Positions 60,282 to 64,000 of a stretch of 64,000 nucleotides of DNA are shown one piece after another. Within the stretch, counting starts at the first letter, position 1. Every line of letters starts with the position of its first letter. The notes below the pieces were generated by a model, which was not told the DNA's origin, ran no database searches, and saw only the letters and a program-made list of their open reading frames with translations. Source of the stretch: Amyelois transitella (taxonomy: Eukaryota; Arthropoda; Insecta; Lepidoptera; Pyralidae); the NCBI RefSeq assembly GCF_032362555.1, contig NC_083506.1, forward strand, positions 4,449,501-4,513,500, written 5' to 3'. Both the position numbers and the translations under genes were made by a program.

Positions 60282-63200
60282 ATGAACGCGTTTGTAAGTG
60301 TGCTGGCTGTGTGCTCTATTGGATTGGGTATGTATTGCAAACAAGAATAACATAACTCTTTCTATATTTAAATGTTAAATTGGTTAATTGTTCTATAGCT
60401 ATGCACAAGGAAGCACAGGTTCTATTCTACCTCGGCCATGTACTATTAGTGTGAGGGAAAACATTGTAAGGATACCTGCTTATTCAGGTAACTGGATGTG
60501 TCACCATGATCCACAATGGGTTGTGTTGCGGAGGTCAGATGGTTGTCGCTTCATGTAATAACCAGACTTACTCAATCCAGGATCATGGTCAAAGGCGCGC
60601 CCCGGACTCCTCTCCACAGAATATATACGGGACTAACGCCAGGAAGATGATGTTAATGAACCATTTTCCTGAAAGTAATAATGTTGCCTCAGCTGATGTA
60701 ATCATGACACAATTTTTTATTATTTTCAGCCTCTGGATATAACCTGGGGCCCACTGATGTAGTGTTCCACTTATTCAGTCAGTAAGTAAATCATTGGAAA
60801 TACATGTTCTATATTATGCTGACTCGGCTATTTAATTTTAATTTATAGAAAAAGACCACTCATATCTTCTAAATATCGAAGATAGCGTAGGATATTAAAA
60901 TTGATACACGCTTTTCACAGCATGTAAAAATTACATACATTTTAGTAGAAAAACACGGGGGAAAATACTAATACGATCAAAAAGATTCAAATAAGTCGTT
61001 ACTGCAAATATATGATTTAAAATGCACATTGAGGTTGTAGCGGGAGCGATGATTCGGCTCGACCGCCACCAAAGGGAAGATCTTCCGCCGGGCTAGGTGT
61101 TATGCCTGGGGAACCGCGGCTCCGACGATGCTGTGTCGGAGGTTGTATGTATAGCTCAAATCCTAGAAATATTTGCTTGCGCGATTTAGGTTTTTCGCTG
61201 TTTTTGATTGATAGCGTCGCGTTATTAAATTCTTTATATTTGTGACTTGTGGCGTATAAATTTCGCCACAAGGTTACAATCACAAGGGACTAGCAAGAAC
61301 TGATTCTAATGATTTATCCTCAATTGTTGTAACAAAACCTCTTATACGTTTCCAGGAGCAACCCAAGCGTAAGCCAGCCACTTCTGCCATCTGTGAGTTC
61401 AATCAGTGCATCTTCATTTTCCAACTCACGCCGTACTGTCTTCACCATACACAACTTTGGAGAAAGTGTTGCTGATAACTTCAATGCCTTCGTTATCCCA
61501 GGTAAAAAATATATGTTTGAACTTACCGAATGTTTAACTATCTAGAGAATACTTTATAGTGATAAGTTTGTAAGAAAGTGATGAATGTGGACGTAGCGAA
61601 AGAAGTGTTCAAGGATTGTTCAAGAGAATAGGAGTGTTAATGCCTACCATTAGGTAAAGAGATGTGATTTAATGTATGAATGTCAAAAAAGGTGCCCATT
61701 TGGTTCTAGAGAAGCGGCTCCCATCTGACCTCTGCGACTCGGAAATGGAAAATAATCCAACATGATACGTCGTACGTAACAGATGCAGTTGCCGAACGTA
61801 TGGGTTTACTCACGATTTTTTAGTTTTACCTGAGTAAACATTTAGTCATAACACTTCTTGTGTGGAAAACCGTGAATATGTATGGCGAACCCCGGGTTCA
61901 TTTTCAGAGAGGTGAAGGCGCAACCGGGACCGATATCAGTTTGATGGTAATGATCATAATAGCTCGACCATCGACTGTTTTTATACCGATCTATAAAGGT
62001 CCTCATCTCAATCGATCATTATTCTATCATGTCCGGTCTGATTTAATATTTCTCACGTTCCAGCTCATCTATCCGTCGATGACGTGAACCTGATAGCTGT
62101 CGACTGGAGTGTTGGCGGATCTGCCTATGTCGAGGGCCTCGCTAATGCCCCCCAAGTTGGCGAGAGGATTGCTTCCTTCATCAATCTCCTGCTGACTAAC
62201 TTTAATAGCAATGAGGATTCCATGAGGATAGTTGGTGTGGGCTTGGGCGCTCATATTGCTGGTATCGCAGCCAAGAATTCAGTGAGACCCTTGCCTCACA
62301 TTGTTGGTTAGTAGAAAACGAGTCGAAATATTTCCAAAAAAAAAAAAAACAAAATAGTACGAGCTTTTTGAAAACGGACTGGGCAGCACAAAGTATATTA
62401 ATTAAACAGAAAATTCAGGCTCAGGAAAAGGGCTAAAAGAAGAAGAAGCTTTCTTTCATAAAAAAAACTGTGCCGCTTTTATGCTCGACTTGGTGTGCGC
62501 ATTTCCGTGTCCCCAGAAATGCTTTCTATCTTATGTATGTGACTTGTTCCGTATATTTATAATTACCGGCTTTCCACGGCCTGTAGCACAAACAATAAAA
62601 ATATCACCATCAGATAATGTACCTCTTTGACGATGAAAGAAACTACATGATTGGTTCAATATTTCCAAAGATTACCCTAAAAACAAACAAACAAATTTAC
62701 AAACTTAACCTCTTACTTATTATAAGTAGACTTATCAGATAGATTTATGCGTTACTAATTTCAGCCCTGGACCCTTCTCTGTTCGGCTGGACTCACCACC
62801 CCGACCTCCTCAATGCTGACGTCGCGGGCGTGGTAGAAGTACTCCACACCACCAGTGGCATCATGGGCTACGATTATCCCCTGGGTGACGTCGACTTCTA
62901 CCCGAACGGAGGCTCCTACCAGAATGGCTGCTTCGTCGACGTCTCCTGCTCTCACATTTACGCCTACGCCTTCTATTCCGAGTCTATAACCAGGGAGGTC
63001 AATGGAGGAAACGAGTTCATTGGAACTGCTTGTGAAGATTACCAGTCTGCTATCACCCTTACCTGCGAAGGTGAACGGGACATATCTTTCGGCGGGAGTG
63101 AACCAAAATCAGAGTACGTATTTTTTATAACCAAACTAGCGCCCGATCACGGTTTGGCTCGTATAAAATCGTAACCTATTTGTTATTCTGATGTAGGTTA

Positions 63201-63881
63201 TCCATATACTGTAAAGTTTCATAAAAATCCACAAGTGTGGTTCCCGGCACCAATAGAAAAAAGAATAGAACTACTTATGCCATCTCTTTCCCATGGGTGT
63301 CGTAAAAGGCGACTAAGGGAAATACTCATAAACATGGGATTCTTTATTTAGGCGATGGGCTAGCAACCTGTCACTATTTAAATCTCAAATCTATAATTAC
63401 TAATAAGCTCTTTGGCTTATAAGTCTTTTAAAGACTGTTGGCTTAATCAACCCCGCAAGGGCTACATACATGATTATATGTATGTAGTAACAAACATACA
63501 TACACAATAACATTCATTCATATTTATATTAAGTAAGAGTCAAGTCAAGCTGATACGTACTTCATGAGGTTACCGTGATTTCCTTCCGATAATTACTTAA
63601 TTGCACTATAACCTGTAGTATTATTGGCTTTTCAACTCGGGCTTCTTTTATAAGGCGATGGGCTTTCAACCTATCATTATCTGAATCACAATTTTCATTT
63701 GATGAATGCCAATTAAGGCAACCAGCTCAACGATTTCTAGACAATTGTCTCTGTCTATCTCGTAAGGTATAAACATCTGGTGCATATTTATATGAGTGAT
63801 GTATTTATTTATGATTGTTTCAGCGTATCCGGAATCTACACGTTCCTGACCAACCCGACTGTTCCATTTGCCCTCGGTTAA
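60282..63881 (+). CDS. Pancreatic-lipase-family protein B, nucleophile Ser replaced by Gly
   Basis: Six exons, 60282-60327, 60730-60781, 61356-61501, 62064-62306, 62765-63113 and 63824-63881, give 297 residues after MNAFVSVLAVCSIGLG, a signal peptide. Intron phases (1, 2, 1, 1, 2) and most exon sizes equal those of lipase A, so the two are a duplicated, inverted pair. Conserved marks are FHLFSQSNPSVSQP, NLIAVDW, ALDPSL, DVDFYPNGG and CSHIYAYAFYSESI. Asp165 and His226 of the triad remain, but the elbow is GVGLGAH, with glycine at 141. The usual HGW box near the oxyanion hole reads TIHNFGES. Exon 2 is only 52 bases against 172 in the paralogue, which removes about 40 residues near the N-terminus. 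A storage, carrier or yolk-like role is inference. An in-frame upstream ATG nine codons earlier is possible. Confidence 0.9.
60484..60655 (+). repeat. Dispersed repeat family C copy in lipase B intron 1
   Basis: 'caggtaactggatgtgtcac', 'gttgcggaggtcagatggtt', 'gtcgcttcatgtaataacca', 'cgcgccccggactcctctcc'. Confidence 0.75.
61037..61142 (+). repeat. Unclassified repeat, shared with 18333-18420
   Basis: 'ggctcgaccgccaccaaagg', 'gaagatcttccgccgggcta' and 'ggaaccgcggctccgacgat'; more GC-rich than its surroundings. Confidence 0.7.
63237..63487 (+). repeat. SINE-like repeat family A, near-complete copy in lipase B intron 5
   Basis: 'ggttcccggcaccaatagaa', 'gtgtcgtaaaaggcgactaa', 'ggcgatgggctagcaacctg' and the tail 'atgattatatgtatgta'. 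A further fragment of the family follows at 63627-63790. Confidence 0.85.
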
Positions 63882-63938
63882 ATTATAACGTTTTATTTGT
63901 ATTAAACAAATGTATTATTGTTAAGTTTATTATTTATA

Positions 63939-63944
63939 AATAAA
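63939..63944 (+). terminator. Polyadenylation signal AATAAA for lipase B
   Basis: Canonical hexamer 58 bases after the stop codon. Confidence 0.7.
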
Positions 63945-64000
63945 AACAATTGGTTAGACTTATATATTGTTTTTAGTCTACGACAGTTTATAGTTACCTA

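Noticed and set aside
1-64000. CRISPR array, tRNA or rRNA genes
   Set aside because: No regularly spaced short repeats with unique spacers, and no cloverleaf or rRNA core was recognised by eye; the spaced repeats seen are dispersed SINE-like families.

Overview
The window is animal nuclear DNA, almost certainly from a moth or butterfly (Lepidoptera). Genes are split by introns with GT..AG borders, background is AT-rich, and the same short repeats with (TATG)n tails and 'cgcgacttcgtccgcgtg'-type heads recur on both strands, as is typical of lepidopteran genomes. I recognise eight host genes; each was assembled from exons whose splice phases agree.

Layout. 1-17257: 5' part of an ASAP-type Arf GTPase-activating protein on the minus strand, with three coding exons separated by very long introns; the rest lies beyond the left edge. 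18948-22072: BLOC1S5 (muted) and TMEM199/VMA12 on the plus strand, only two bases between stop and next start, which looks like a dicistronic transcript. About 22425-32790: a decayed hAT transposon that has received a piggyBac-type non-autonomous element, a whole-looking BEL/Pao LTR element of 6.3 kb with identical ends, and a SINE-like copy. 33.3-42.85 kb: the autophagy receptor p62/SQSTM1 (Drosophila Ref(2)P), plus strand. 42866-46095: EXOSC7 (exosome subunit Rrp42), minus strand, tail to tail with p62. 47353-54656: a 14-exon SLC5 sodium/solute cotransporter, plus strand. 55380-58823 (minus) and 60282-63881 (plus): two head-to-head paralogues of the pancreatic-lipase family.

The most notable points are: both lipase paralogues have glycine in place of the nucleophilic serine and are probably non-catalytic; the BLOC1S5-TMEM199 pair is packed like an operon; the transposon nest can be put in order of age; a small retro-insertion beside EXOSC7 carries 25 bp copied from that gene's own splice junction; a 33-bp tandem duplication doubles a splice acceptor in the SLC5 gene; and three near-perfect snap-back palindromes of 24-26 bp arms have unrelated sequences. 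Three genes (BLOC1S5, TMEM199, p62) act on lysosome biogenesis, acidification and autophagy, though this closeness may be chance. I saw no tRNA, rRNA or CRISPR array and no bacterial-type features.
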